Positions 1 to 9,322 of a DNA stretch of 64,000 nucleotides are shown in pieces (the stretch's first letter is position 1; the number at the start of each line of letters is the position of its first letter). The DNA is from Mycolicibacterium litorale (GTDB taxonomy: Bacteria > Actinomycetota > Actinomycetes > Mycobacteriales > Mycobacteriaceae): contig CP019882.1 of assembly GCA_002007745.1 (NCBI GenBank), forward strand, positions 6,014,001 through 6,078,000, in the 5' to 3' direction. The notes beneath the pieces are model-generated. The model had not been told where the DNA came from and ran no database searches. It saw only the letters and a list, made by a program, of their open reading frames with translations. The position numbers were made by a program, and so were the translations under genes.

Positions 1-49
1 CGGCACCGTCATCTCGCCAACTCGACACCGGCCGACATGCCGCAGCAGA

Positions 50-1273
50 TCACCGCCGCGAGCTCTCGGGAATCAACCCACTGGTCTGACGGTCGGCATA
101 GAGCCAGTCAACCAAGCGGAAGTCATTCGGCGCCAATTGACTAAGCAGTGCATTGCGCAGAATGGCTATCACACCGTCACCGTGGACGATGTCACCGACG
201 CGTCGCGCCCAGAGTTGGACTTGGCTAGCCCGGGGCAGTCGGATTTGTTCGTAGCGGGCCAGCGCATCGGCGGTCGCGACGCCAGGTTCCGTGAGGCACT
301 GCCCAAGGATGTGCGCATCTTCCAGCGCCTGGCATGCGCCCTGAGCCAGGTACTGCAGCATCGGATGCGCAGCGTCGCCGAGCAAGGTGACGCGTCCCCT
401 TGTCCACGTGGCTGTCGGCGGCCTGTCGAAGAGAGCCCAGCGACGATCCCGGTTCAACAGTGCCGCTGAGGACCGTACGCGCTTGTCGAGTTGGCTGAAT
501 CGTTCGTCGAGTTCCTCTGGGGTGCCCCAGGTCTGCGATTCGGGATCCACTCCCTCGTGGTAGGCGTCACTGACGATTACCCCAACCTGGTTGAAGAGTC
601 CGCCTCCACGTACGGGGTATTGGATGAGGTGCATGTTCGGACCGACCCACCAAGTGACGGAGGGCGGTTCACCCGCTGAGTGCGCAAGAGCGATCGGGAC
701 TGTGCCGCGGTAGGCAACATCACCCCGGCACACCGGAGGCCCGTCGCCAACGACGTACTCGCGACATACCGACCGCAGCCCGTCGGCGCCGATCACCAGG
801 TCGGTCACATACCGCGTTCCGTCCTCGCATACCACCACGACATCGTCGTCGCGGTCCTGTATGCCGATGACGTGGCGCGAGTTCTCCAGCGTGACCAGCT
901 CGTTGGATTCACACGCGGCTAGCAGTGCGGACAGCAGATCACTACGGTGGGTGACGACATAGGGCGCATCGTAGGTCTCCTGAAATTGTTCGCCGAAGTC
1001 GATCTCGACAAGAACGTCGCCATTTTGCGCATCCCTGAGCACGCCGCGCTCTGGCCGAACAGCGTCGCGCAGAGCAGTGTCGAGCACACCGAGCTCATCG
1101 AGAATACGAAGTGCGTTCGGCGCGAGTTGGATACCGGCACCGATCTCCTCAAAAGCCGGCGCCCTTTCCAAAACGTGGACGCGCCGACCCCGCGATGCCA
1201 GCGATACGGCGGTAGCCAATCCGCCAATGCCACCACCAACGATGATGGTTGGAGCTGACGACTCCCTCGCCAT
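50..1273 (-). CDS. FAD-dependent aromatic hydroxylase, 3-hydroxybenzoate 6-hydroxylase-like
   Basis: Predicted group A flavoprotein monooxygenase using NAD(P)H and O2. The N-terminal Rossmann motif GGGIGG (about residues 13-18), the mid-protein DLVIGADGLRS motif (about 165) and the C-terminal VTLLGDAAHPM motif (about 300) are the three family FAD/NADPH signatures. Length (407 aa) is normal. The closest family picture is salicylate/3-hydroxybenzoate hydroxylase; the 6-hydroxylase choice rests on the adjacent gentisate dioxygenase, since 3-hydroxybenzoate 6-hydroxylation gives gentisate. ATG at 1273 is preferred over the GTG one codon upstream. It lies 117 bases after the gentisate dioxygenase on the same strand, probably co-transcribed. 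Exact substrate is inferred. Confidence 0.85.
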   Translation of the reverse strand: MARESSAPTIIVGGGIGGLATAVSLASRGRRVHVLERAPAFEEIGAGIQLAPNALRILDELGVLDTALRDAVRPERGVLRDAQNGDVLVEIDFGEQFQETYDAPYVVTHRSDLLSALLAACESNELVTLENSRHVIGIQDRDDDVVVVCEDGTRYVTDLVIGADGLRSVCREYVVGDGPPVCRGDVAYRGTVPIALAHSAGEPPSVTWWVGPNMHLIQYPVRGGGLFNQVGVIVSDAYHEGVDPESQTWGTPEELDERFSQLDKRVRSSAALLNRDRRWALFDRPPTATWTRGRVTLLGDAAHPMLQYLAQGACQALEDAHILGQCLTEPGVATADALARYEQIRLPRASQVQLWARRVGDIVHGDGVIAILRNALLSQLAPNDFRLVDWLYADRQTSGLIPESSRR

Positions 1274-1390
1274 CACCGCACCTGGCTTTTCGAACGATTC
1301 CCGGTCACGCTACCTCCGCACTCCTGTCTGAATGACCCTCACCTGTAGACCGTCGCGCCCGCAGTCCCACCCGGATGACGCCAGTCGGTC

Positions 1391-2544
1391 TCAGCCCGTC
1401 GCCGATATGAGCTGCTGACGTCGGCCTTCAAATGAACCAGTGACTTCCTGCGGCAACGACTCGGTGTGCTCGCGGTACAGACCAAGTGCTTTGAGTACCG
1501 GCTTGTCGGTTACCGAGAAGAGGTCGCTTTCCACGTTCGCGTGGTGCTCTACACATGCCCATGACGGCACGACGAAGATGTCCCCAGCCGACCATTCGAA
1601 CTTGGTGCCGTCGATGACGGAATCACCGCTGCCGCGAAAGACCACGAAGATCGAGCTCGCGACCTCCCGACGCGCCGCACTCCGCTGTCCCTCAGCGATG
1701 CGATGTGCATGGCATCCGATCGTGGGCAGCACGCTGGCACCGGTGACCGGGTTGACGTACTCGATCGACACCATTGCCGTATTCAGTCGTGTCAGCAGCG
1801 CGCCGAGGCTCTTGTTCGTGTCGTCGTAGCGGTAGGTCAGCAGCGGCGAGTACGTCGGAGGCACAGCGGGATTGCCTAGTTGCGGTCTGGTCGCGCGGCC
1901 ACCGTAGATCGCCTCGGAGATGTTGTGGCCATGGACGGGTTGCATGTCGTCGCCGGGGAATTGTTCGAAGAAGATCGCGTCGAGATGGCTGACGAGTGGA
2001 AGATCGAGCCCATCGAACCAAATCATTGGAGTGTCGGCGGTGTTGGCGTGATCGTGGTACGCCCACGGCGGTGTGAGGATGAGATCGCCCGCGCGCATGT
2101 CACACGCATCGCCATCCACTGTCGTGACAGTGCCGGTTCCTTCCAGGACAAATCTGATCGCAGCAGGGGTGTGGCGATGCCCGGGTGCGCTTTCGCCCGC
2201 GCCGAGATACTGGAGCGCGCCCCACAGCGTGGGTGTCGCGAAGGGCTTCCCCCTAGACCCGGATTGGCCAGTCCGAGCACCCGCCGATCTCCGCCACGCG
2301 AAATCGTGATGAGGTCCTTCGCGCGATCGGCGATCGGCCATAGATCACGACGGCGCCACATCCAGGGGATAGCCGCCGGTCGGGGCACCAGCGACAACAG
2401 ACGCTTGTTCTGTGTCCACAACGGTTGAAGATCGAGTGCGTCGAGATCGGTGTACAGGGCTGCGATATCGGCGATGACCTGCCCCGAGGCGTCTGGACCA
2501 AGTTCAGTTGACGTCGGGAAGCGCACCTGCGCGGGGATCTCCAA
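1391..2544 (-). pseudogene. gentisate 1,2-dioxygenase, frameshifted (probable homopolymer error)
   Basis: Bicupin Fe(II) ring-cleavage dioxygenase converting gentisate to maleylpyruvate. The N-terminal part (starting at a TTG at 2544 preceded by GGGAG) reads through RVLGLANPGLGG, and the rest continues in another frame from KPFATPTLWG, with the first cupin motif HRHTPAAIRFVLEG and a second cupin domain near the C-terminus. The break is at the run of five C at 2249-2253; one extra base there restores GLGGKPFATPTLWG and a protein of about 384 aa, the normal size. Without it the first frame ends early. Genuine mutation cannot be excluded, but the same kind of break occurs in essential dnaB. Upstream of it is a divergent IclR gene. 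Confidence 0.85.
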
Positions 2545-2568
2545 CAGATTCTCCCTTCCGGAATGTCT

Positions 2569-2583
2569 TTCCTTATAGTGGAA
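2569..2583. promoter_or_regulatory. candidate operator TTC-N9-GAA (site 1)
   Basis: TTCCTTATAGTGGAA, with perfect TTCC/GGAA arms, lies 25 bases upstream of the gentisate dioxygenase TTG start. It is one of six TTC-N9-GAA sites found upstream of minus-strand units in this cluster. It partly overlaps the palindrome TGGAATATTCCA. Confidence 0.45.
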
Positions 2584-2590
2584 TATTCCA
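2579..2590. promoter_or_regulatory. perfect 12-bp palindrome resembling an IclR operator core
   Basis: TGGAATATTCCA is a perfect palindrome. It resembles the TGGAA...TTCCA layout known for E. coli IclR/KdgR-type operators and sits in the region between iclR and the gentisate dioxygenase. Binding by the adjacent IclR protein is inferred. Confidence 0.5.
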
Positions 2591-2895
2591 GTCGGCCTGG
2601 CATCTGTCAAACCCGGACCGATGAGCCTTGCTCCGAACCGAACCCACGGGTGAAGCGGCTCTACCGCCCTGAGCGCAGCGCAAAGCGGCGCGCGGTAGGT
2701 GTAACATCGTTGTGCTAGACGCAACAAGGAGGGAAGCGCTGCTGAGGAGCGACCGCGTCGATGTTGGGGGTGGCGTCTGCCGCGCGTCATGTTCCGCCGA
2801 CGCCTACCCGGCGGCCCCTCGGCTCGTATCCACGCCCGCCACTGATGGCGGGCCACAAGGCCTGAACGGCATCACTGATGTAGTGGAGTTCATAA

Positions 2896-3732
2896 ATGCC
2901 GGGTAGACCGCGCACTCGCACCGAAATCAAAGCAGTGGATGCGAGTGACCAAGCCCAAGGTTCCGCTGCGGAGTCCAAACTCGTCAGCTCCGTTGACAAC
3001 GCCCTGCACGTGCTTTTGCTCTTCAAGTCCCGCAAGGTACTTCGCGTCGCCGACGTGGCTGACCAATTGGGCGTGGCGCGGTCAACCGCCCACCGCTTGT
3101 TGGTTGCCCTCGTCCAGCGTGGATTCGCCGCCCAGGACCCAGTAACCCGCGCGTATATGCCGGGACCGGAACTTACCGAGATCGGGCTCGCCGTCGTCGA
3201 CATGTTGGACGTCCGAGGCCGCGCCCGCCCGTATATGACGGCTTTGGCAGAAGAACTCAAGGAGACGGTCTCGCTGGTCGTGCTTGAGGGCGCGAAGGCT
3301 CGGTTTCTCGACTCGATCGAATCCCCTCAGATACTGCGCGTCGGATCTCGCACCGGCGAAGTCCTGCCGGCACATTGTGTGTCGGGTGGCAAGGTCCTGC
3401 TCAGCACGCTAAGCCCTGAGACGCTCGAAAGTCTCTATCCCGACGACGAGCTGATGACGTTGACGCCGAGATCGATCCGAACCAAGACAGCGCTGCGCAA
3501 AGCGCTCGACAAGATCCGCAAGCACGGATTTTCCACCAACGAGCAGGAGAGCGAATCAGATGTGGTCGCGGTGGCGGTGTGCCTGCCAATAGCGAACTCG
3601 GCGGCCGCCGTCACCGTTGCCTCTCCGGTGTCGAGGGTTCCGACCGGATCGCTCAACGGTTTCGGCGAAGCGGTGCAACGAATCATCGCCGAGACACACG
3701 AGGCGATCGGTTCGGCGACGATCAGCGGGTGA
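2896..3732 (+). CDS. IclR-family transcriptional regulator
   Basis: The 278-aa protein has an N-terminal winged helix-turn-helix (about residues 30-85, VADVADQLGVARSTAHRLL) and a C-terminal effector domain with the family pattern AHCVSGGKVLLS (about 155) and HGFSTNEQESESDVVAVAV (about 215). IclR proteins bind small organic acids and repress or activate nearby catabolic operons. The gene is divergent from the gentisate dioxygenase and its 3' end overlaps tail-to-tail (11 bases) with the alpha-hydroxyacid oxidase. It is the only regulator gene in the first 25 kb, so it is the best candidate for the shared TTC-N9-GAA sites. The N-terminal 28 residues are an unconserved-looking extension, so the start is moderately certain. 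Confidence 0.92.
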   Translation: MPGRPRTRTEIKAVDASDQAQGSAAESKLVSSVDNALHVLLLFKSRKVLRVADVADQLGVARSTAHRLLVALVQRGFAAQDPVTRAYMPGPELTEIGLAVVDMLDVRGRARPYMTALAEELKETVSLVVLEGAKARFLDSIESPQILRVGSRTGEVLPAHCVSGGKVLLSTLSPETLESLYPDDELMTLTPRSIRTKTALRKALDKIRKHGFSTNEQESESDVVAVAVCLPIANSAAAVTVASPVSRVPTGSLNGFGEAVQRIIAETHEAIGSATISG

Positions 3733-4939
3733 TCTCTGCTGCCGTTCCGTCCCGGCCGGGAGCCAGGGCCTCCCAACCGAACTGAGGTCGACGCCGAACG
3801 CAATCGGGTCCCAGTTGGTCCGGACTCGTGACCCCGATGAGCTGCATCGTCGTCAGTATCTCGGCTTGCAGTTGCTGCAACATCTGCTGCACGCCGGCCT
3901 CGCCAGCCACGGCCATCGCGTAGAGCCATGGCCGCCCAACCAGACACGCTTTCGCGCCGAGGCTCAGCGCCTTGACGACATCGGTTCCACGGCGGAAGCC
4001 GCTATCGATGAGGACTTCGGCACGGCCGGCGACACTCGCCACCACTTCCGGGAGCATTTCGATCGAAGCGGGCGCGCCGTCGAGTTCTCGTCCACCGTGG
4101 TTGGACACGATCACTCCATCGCAGCCCGCTTCCACCGCTAGGTCGGCGTCCTCCCCGCACATCACGCCTTTGACGATCAATGGGCCGTCCCAGGCATCGC
4201 GCAGCCAGCGCAGGTCGTCCCAGTTCTGGTCAACGCGAAAGAGCGCCGGAACAGAAAGGGGCGGTTGCCGACGCTGTGCCGCGAACGCGGTAATCCGCTG
4301 GGCGACACCGGTAGTGGTGGTCGAACTCCTCGGGTCGTTGGTGAAGTAATCCCACATCCATCGCCAGTGGCGGGCGTTTCCCACAGCGACTCGCGCCGAC
4401 GGTTTCAGTGGCAGACTGAACCCGTTACGAACATCACGTTCACGGTTGCCCCGGACCGGGCCGTCGACAGTGACGACCAACGCAGCGAAACCCAACTGCT
4501 TCAATCGTTTCAGCGCCCGCAAGGTCACATCAGGGTCCCGATAGAGGAAGATCTGAGCCCACTGCGGTTCGCTGACCGCCTCGGCGATCTGTTCGGGAGG
4601 AACACTGGCCACACCGCTCAGCACGCTCACCGTTCCCGCGACCTGAGCGCCCCGTGCCGCCGCGAGGTCCGCTTGTGGGCCGAGAATCCTGCTGTCGCCC
4701 GTGGGTGCCAGTAGCACCGGAAGTGCGAGGCTGCGGCCGAAGAGGTCGGCAACGTCTGTGGACGCCTGCTCCACCCCCCGAAGCACCCGGGGAACCAGAG
4801 CCACGTCATCAAACGCGGTCCGGTTTCGACGCAACGTGACCTCATCGTCGGCGCCGCCCTCGGCAAAATCGAATGCCAGCCTGGGTAACCGGCGCTTGGC
4901 CTCAGCTCGCCACGCGTCGACCGTTTTCAGCGCGGCCAT
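3722..4939 (-). CDS. FMN-dependent alpha-hydroxyacid oxidase/dehydrogenase
   Basis: A 405-aa TIM-barrel flavoprotein of the lactate/mandelate/glycolate oxidase family, oxidising a 2-hydroxyacid to the 2-oxoacid. Visible are the FMN-contact LAPTGDSRI segment (about residue 85), the catalytic motif SNHGGRELDG (about 285, His as base, Arg for carboxylate) and the phosphate-binding IDSGFRRGTDVVKALSLGA (about 320). The start is supported by GAGGAG nine bases upstream of ATG 4939. It is the last gene of the minus-strand run beginning at 10818. L-lactate, mandelate or another hydroxyacid are all possible; the catabolic context favours a pathway-specific substrate. Confidence 0.9.
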   Translation of the reverse strand: MAALKTVDAWRAEAKRRLPRLAFDFAEGGADDEVTLRRNRTAFDDVALVPRVLRGVEQASTDVADLFGRSLALPVLLAPTGDSRILGPQADLAAARGAQVAGTVSVLSGVASVPPEQIAEAVSEPQWAQIFLYRDPDVTLRALKRLKQLGFAALVVTVDGPVRGNRERDVRNGFSLPLKPSARVAVGNARHWRWMWDYFTNDPRSSTTTTGVAQRITAFAAQRRQPPLSVPALFRVDQNWDDLRWLRDAWDGPLIVKGVMCGEDADLAVEAGCDGVIVSNHGGRELDGAPASIEMLPEVVASVAGRAEVLIDSGFRRGTDVVKALSLGAKACLVGRPWLYAMAVAGEAGVQQMLQQLQAEILTTMQLIGVTSPDQLGPDCVRRRPQFGWEALAPGRDGTAAEITR

Positions 4940-4988
4940 ACCCTATTTCTCCTCAAGTGGCGCATCCGGATGTGGCCGCTTCAACGGG

Positions 4989-6188
4989 TTAGGCGTCAAC
5001 GAGGCCCACATAGAACCAGCGTTCGCTCCCGGCAAGTCCGGCAAGTTCTCGTCCGACATCGCGCAGGACCGACGGCCCCGACATGATGTGGGCCGCGCCG
5101 GCATGCAGATCCCGATAGAAGCGCTGCAGAGCACCGGGACGAAGGGGCCGGCTCCCGGCCGCGACGTTGACGAAGCTACCAACATCAAAGGCAGACCACG
5201 TCGCGTTGTTGAGCGCCAAGCGAACCAAGCTACTCTGACGCCTGCTGAGATCCTCTCCGCTGTAGAGGGTTTCCCATACATCGACCCAGACTTCACGTGC
5301 CAATGCGCCCGCTGAGCGCAGTCGCGCCTCGGCCTTCGCATACTGCTCGTGAAGGCTGTCGCTACCGGCTTGGGCCCCGGCGCGTCCGGCCTTGTCGCGC
5401 ATGGACGCAGACAACTCGTCTAGTAAGCGGCGTCCGACGCCCAGCGCCCAGCCAGTGTGGCCGATCATTGATGTCTGAACCAGACCCAGCTTGCAGGCCG
5501 CTCCGCCTCGAACCGGCTTGCCGTCGATTGCTGCGGGGTAGGTCCGGTGTTCCGGGACGAAGACGTCGTCGATGTAGTAGTCGAAACTGCCAGTCCCGCG
5601 AAGTCCGATGACATCCCACGAGTCTTGGTCCAATCGCACCTCGTGCACCGGAACAATGAACAGACGCGGCTCGCCGGTCTGTTCGACGGTCGCCAGCGTC
5701 AAGATGTAATCGGCGTACGGGGCGCTGGAGGCAAAATTCCAAGCTCCGCTGAGCCGGTAGCCGCCGTCGGTTAACTGTGCCGTCCCCGATCTCGTGCCTT
5801 GCCCGGCGGCCACCGGCATGCGGTCGCCGCCGAAGATCTCTTCCACTCCGTCTTCGGGCAGGTAGATAGCAGGCATTGCGATACCGACGGCGCCGGTGAA
5901 CAAGACCCACCCAGCGGACGCATCTTCATACGAGATTTGCTCAGTCAAATCCAGGACACTCAGCGGATCGAGCTCGGCACCACCCAAGACTTCGGGCACC
6001 CACATACCCCAGAGTCCGGCCTCGTGGAACGCGTCCACAACAGCCGGAGCCAGCCGACCGTTCAGATCTGCGTAATCGGAATTCTCACGAATAAGTGGAG
6101 CGAGCTCGCGACCCGACTTCAAGAGCGCGGCACTGCGTGTGGTTATTGGCATGGGCAGAAGTCTAGTTGAGCCCACCTGCGTTTTCAA
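4989..6188 (-). CDS. acyl-CoA dehydrogenase-fold flavoprotein, probably group D monooxygenase-like
   Basis: 399 aa with the acyl-CoA dehydrogenase fold. The mid-section (YRLSGAWNFASSAPYADYIL, about residue 150; GLRGTGSFDYYIDDVFVPEH, about 205) resembles reduced-flavin-dependent hydroxylases such as HsaA, HpaB/HpaH or DszC more than classical acyl-CoA dehydrogenases, so a two-component aromatic hydroxylase is plausible; no flavin reductase is seen nearby. The longest reading starts at a TTG (6188); an ATG at 6152 is an alternative and neither has a strong ribosome site. It lies 49 bases before the hydroxyacid oxidase and 63 bases after the HMG-CoA-lyase-like gene. A TTC-N9-GAA site lies just upstream. 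Confidence 0.8.
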   Translation of the reverse strand: MKTQVGSTRLLPMPITTRSAALLKSGRELAPLIRENSDYADLNGRLAPAVVDAFHEAGLWGMWVPEVLGGAELDPLSVLDLTEQISYEDASAGWVLFTGAVGIAMPAIYLPEDGVEEIFGGDRMPVAAGQGTRSGTAQLTDGGYRLSGAWNFASSAPYADYILTLATVEQTGEPRLFIVPVHEVRLDQDSWDVIGLRGTGSFDYYIDDVFVPEHRTYPAAIDGKPVRGGAACKLGLVQTSMIGHTGWALGVGRRLLDELSASMRDKAGRAGAQAGSDSLHEQYAKAEARLRSAGALAREVWVDVWETLYSGEDLSRRQSSLVRLALNNATWSAFDVGSFVNVAAGSRPLRPGALQRFYRDLHAGAAHIMSGPSVLRDVGRELAGLAGSERWFYVGLVDA

Positions 6189-6215
6189 TGCCAGATTTCG
6201 TTAGGCGGGAGACTA

Positions 6216-6230
6216 TTCGTCTATACGGAA
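6216..6230. promoter_or_regulatory. candidate operator TTC-N9-GAA (site 2)
   Basis: TTCGTCTATACGGAA, 28 bases upstream of the TTG start of the acyl-CoA dehydrogenase-like gene. Its right half CTATACGGAAC recurs exactly at 10876-10886, and CTATTCGTCTAT (6213-6224) recurs at 22395-22406, both upstream of other genes of the cluster. Confidence 0.45.
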
Positions 6231-6251
6231 CAACGCGGTCGGGGTTAGCTG

Positions 6252-7157
6252 TCACCGGTCCCCGGCGCGGAGCAGCGCGCCGGGCAGCGTGTGCCCCACG
6301 ACGCGCTGCGCCATCTCCGCGGCGCTTATCGCCGCTTCCAAATCCACGTCGACGTGGACTCCGCAGTCGCGAAGTAAGTAGACGAGGTCTTCGGTGGCGA
6401 TGTTGCCGCTCGCTCCGGGCGCGAACGGGCACCCGCCCAATCCCCCAGCGGAGGCATCCAAGCGCGTGATGCCCGCGGCGACCGCCGCGTACGCACTGGC
6501 CAGTCCTGTGCCGCGGGTGTTGTGAAAGTGTGCACCGAGGGGCACATCGCCGAGGATCGGGCGCAGCGCCTCGATAAGAGCGGCGACGCGAAGAGGGGTG
6601 GCGGTACCGATCGTGTCGGCGATCGCAACCCGGTCGGCGCCGGCGGAGCATGCAACCTCAGCGATGCGGGCTACCTGTGCGCGCGGTGTCGGTCCGTCAA
6701 ATGGGCAGTCCCACGCTGTCGCGATAATGACCTCGGCGCATGCGTCGTTGTCGTGCGCGATCGTCACAATCTCGTCGATGAGGGTGGTCGCCTGCGCAGT
6801 GGTGCGCCCAACGTTCGCGAGGCTATGCCCGTCGGCCGCCGACACCACGTACTCGATCGACCGCAGGCCGGCGGCAACAGCTCGCACGGCACCCTTCGAG
6901 CTGGCAACGAGTGCAGAGAAGTTGATCCCGTGAGATTCGCGGTATGGCTGCAGCTCAGCCGCCAACTCCGCCGCGTCAGCGAGGGCCGGAACCTTCGACG
7001 GCGAGACAAACGCCGTCACTTCGACTTCTGAGACCCCCGTCGCTACCACAGCGGCGAGCAGTTCCAGTTTGGCCGACAGCGGAATCGGCTCTTCGATTTG
7101 CAGACCATCACGCAACGAAACGTCGCGAATCGTTACGTGAGAGGGCATGCCAGTCAT
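6252..7157 (-). CDS. hydroxymethylglutaryl-CoA lyase-family enzyme
   Basis: 301-aa TIM-barrel lyase of the HMG-CoA lyase family, cleaving a 3-hydroxy-3-methylacyl-CoA to acetyl-CoA and a ketoacid. It has the N-terminal RDVSLRDGLQ metal/substrate motif (about residue 11), GAHFHNTRGTG (about 205, metal-binding His pair) and the family signature GLGGCPFAPGASGNIATED (about 238, catalytic Cys). Its ATG overlaps the stop of the CoA-transferase as ATGA, so the two are translationally coupled. Pairing a class III CoA-transferase with this lyase suggests activation and cleavage of a free acid such as HMG or citramalate; which one is not visible. Confidence 0.9.
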   Translation of the reverse strand: MTGMPSHVTIRDVSLRDGLQIEEPIPLSAKLELLAAVVATGVSEVEVTAFVSPSKVPALADAAELAAELQPYRESHGINFSALVASSKGAVRAVAAGLRSIEYVVSAADGHSLANVGRTTAQATTLIDEIVTIAHDNDACAEVIIATAWDCPFDGPTPRAQVARIAEVACSAGADRVAIADTIGTATPLRVAALIEALRPILGDVPLGAHFHNTRGTGLASAYAAVAAGITRLDASAGGLGGCPFAPGASGNIATEDLVYLLRDCGVHVDVDLEAAISAAEMAQRVVGHTLPGALLRAGDR

Positions 7158-8355
7158 ATGACGCCTTCCTGTCGCAGTGCCTCGAGCTCGATCTTGGACT
7201 TACGGAGCAAACCCCCATAAACGTCATCGTTGTGCTGCCCGGGATACGCCGGTCCGGCGGAGCGTATCGAGCCAGGTGTTTCCGAAAGTACCGGCACGAC
7301 GCCAGGTCCCAGGACTATGCGATTGATGCGTTCATCGTAGTGCTCTGCGATCATGCCCCGTGCCCGCAGCTGAGGATCCTCGACAACCTCCGCCACGGTG
7401 TTGATCGGACCGCTGATCACGCCTGCCGCATTGAGCACGGAAATGATGTCCTCAGCTTTCCGCGCCGATGCCCAGTCGGCAATGAGGCGATCTAGCTCGT
7501 CTTGATTGCGCCCGCGCGCAACGTGATCGAGGAACCGCTCGTCACGTGCTAGCTCCGGTTGACCCATCGCCTCACACAGGCGGCCGAAAACTGAGTCTTG
7601 ATTCGCTGCGATCACGACCCAGCTACCGTCGGCCGACCGGTAGATGTTCGAGGGGCGATGCCCTCCAGCCGGGTCCCCGAAGGTCCGCGCACCACGCCAC
7701 CAACATCGTAATCCGGGATCGTGGATTCCTGTACTGCTAAACAGGACTCAGTCAGTGCCGCATCGACGATTTGCCCTTCACCGCTCACCGTGCGGCGGTA
7801 CAGTGCTGCCAGAGCCCCCTGCGCAGCAAACATCCCCGCCAAGGTGTCGCCGAGCGACAAGGCCAACCGCGGCGGTGGGCCGCCAGGGAAGCCGTTCATG
7901 TGACGCAGCCCGCTGGCGGCCTCGGCAACCGAAGCGTATCCGGGCTTCTTGGCGTCGGGACCGGTCTGACCGTAGCCGGATACCCGGACCAGGATGATGC
8001 CCCGATTGCGTTCTCGCAAAGCGTCGAACCCCAAGCCCCACCTCTCGAGGGTGCCTGGCCGGAAGTTCTCGATCACGACGTCGGATTCCGCGACGAGGTC
8101 AAGAAACAGGTTGCGGCCCTTGGTCGTCCGCAAGTCCAGCGTGACGGCTTTCTTGTTGCGGGCGTGCACGGTCCAGAAGAAGTGGTAGCCGTCGAGTTCA
8201 GCTTGGCCCCACGCACGGAGCGGGTCCGGTGAGCCAGGCGGCTCGATTTTGAGGACTTCGGCGCCCATGTCGCCGAGCAGCCGCCCCGCGAACGGGCCGG
8301 AGATAAGTGTGCCGACCTCGATGACGCGGATACCGTCCAACGCACCCGTCGTCAT
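7154..8355 (-). pseudogene. class III (CaiB/BaiF) CoA-transferase, frameshifted (probable homopolymer error)
   Basis: The first 235 residues (from MTTGALDGIRVIEVG at 8355) carry the family landmarks VIENFRPGTLERWGLG, VRVSGYGQTGP and SLGDTLAG (likely catalytic Asp). The frame then breaks after TRLEGIAP; the continuation NIYRSADGSWVVIAANQDS is in the next frame and runs to 7154. Adding one base to the run of four C/G near 7660 restores IAPSNIYRSADGSW and about 400 aa, the normal length. The enzyme moves CoA between carboxylic acids. It sits 43 bases after the FAH-family gene and overlaps the lyase gene by ATGA. Confidence 0.88.
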
Positions 8356-8398
8356 AGCGTGGACCGGTCACGGACTGGCGCCCCCCTTGGTGGGCGCG

Positions 8399-9319
8399 TC
8401 ATCTCCTGGCCCGAACTGCGTCGGGTCGTTGCCGAACCGGAGTCAACTCCTTCGGCGCATGGGGACCGGAATTCGCACCGCGAGTGGGACATTCCATCGC
8501 ATCTAGCGAACTGATCGTTACACGTAGCGTGCCGATCTGATCAATTGACACTTCGACGACATCACCGTCGGAGATCGGCCCAACGCCAGCCGGTGTCCCA
8601 GTGGTGACGATATCCCCCGGTTCGAGGGTGGTCACCGAGGACACGTAGCTGACGAAAGCCGGTACATCCCAGATGAGTTCAGCGATATCCGCATCCTGCC
8701 GCAGAGTGCCGTTGACCGAACAGCGCAAAGCCAGTGCGCTGAGATCCGGAATCTCGTCCGGCGTGACGAGGAAGGGCCCGACCGGTGTGAAAGTGTCGAA
8801 TGACTTGCGGGTCGAGCGGTCCTCGCCACCACGCATCGTGATGTCGAGCAGACACGTGTACCCAGCAACGTAGTCGGAATACTCAGCCGGACTGATGTGC
8901 CGAGCACGCTTTTTGATTACCAAGGCAAGCTCGCCCTCTTGGTCGAAGCGGCGGTCCACATAGGGAAGTCGAACGATCCCCTCGTGCGCCGCCACCGAAG
9001 ACGGTGACTTCAAGAAGAAGCCCAGCGCAGATATGTCGCCGACGTGCTTCATCTCTTCCTGATGATCGGTGTAGTTCACCGGTGCTGCGACGATCTTCCC
9101 TGGTCGAGCCAGCAGAGGGGCAAAAGTCACCTCACCCGTAACCAGAGGTTGCTCCTCAACGGTCGAAGGCTCTAATCCGGCTACCAGAGAGGCAATTTGG
9201 ATAAGATGATCGACGCGCCCTTCGGGCTCCAATAGGAGCCCTGTCATGTCGTGGAGACCTGATTCAGTTTCTGCTACGACGGTTGTCCGCCCACCGTGAA
9301 CGATGCTGGCTAAGCGCAT
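8399..9319 (-). CDS. fumarylacetoacetate hydrolase-family protein (fumaryl-/maleylpyruvate hydrolase candidate)
   Basis: 306 aa. The FAH fold is shown by KIVAAPVNYTDHQEEM (about residue 75), the metal ligands in FDQEGELALVI (about 125, E-x-E) and the later DI of YTCLLDITMR, GPFLVTPDEI, and the closing TTGTPAGVGP motif (about 240). In gentisate pathways an FAH-family enzyme hydrolyses fumarylpyruvate (or maleylpyruvate directly) to pyruvate and a dicarboxylate, which matches the neighbouring dioxygenase. The last 30 residues after the catalytic domain are basic and not family-like. Three bases separate it from the SCP2-like gene, so it is in the same operon. Other hydratase or decarboxylase activities occur in this family. 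Confidence 0.85.
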   Translation of the reverse strand: MRLASIVHGGRTTVVAETESGLHDMTGLLLEPEGRVDHLIQIASLVAGLEPSTVEEQPLVTGEVTFAPLLARPGKIVAAPVNYTDHQEEMKHVGDISALGFFLKSPSSVAAHEGIVRLPYVDRRFDQEGELALVIKKRARHISPAEYSDYVAGYTCLLDITMRGGEDRSTRKSFDTFTPVGPFLVTPDEIPDLSALALRCSVNGTLRQDADIAELIWDVPAFVSYVSSVTTLEPGDIVTTGTPAGVGPISDGDVVEVSIDQIGTLRVTISSLDAMECPTRGANSGPHAPKELTPVRQRPDAVRARR

Positions 9320-9322
9320 TTA

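Larger units (their letters stand above)
2545..2895. promoter_or_regulatory. divergent intergenic region, gentisate dioxygenase / iclR
   Basis: About 350 bases separate the start of the minus-strand gentisate dioxygenase from the plus-strand IclR gene. No convincing gene lies here. It holds two overlapping palindromes close to the dioxygenase start (listed separately), and a Shine-Dalgarno-like TGGAG just before the iclR ATG. IclR regulators are commonly encoded divergently from the genes they control. Confidence 0.55.
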
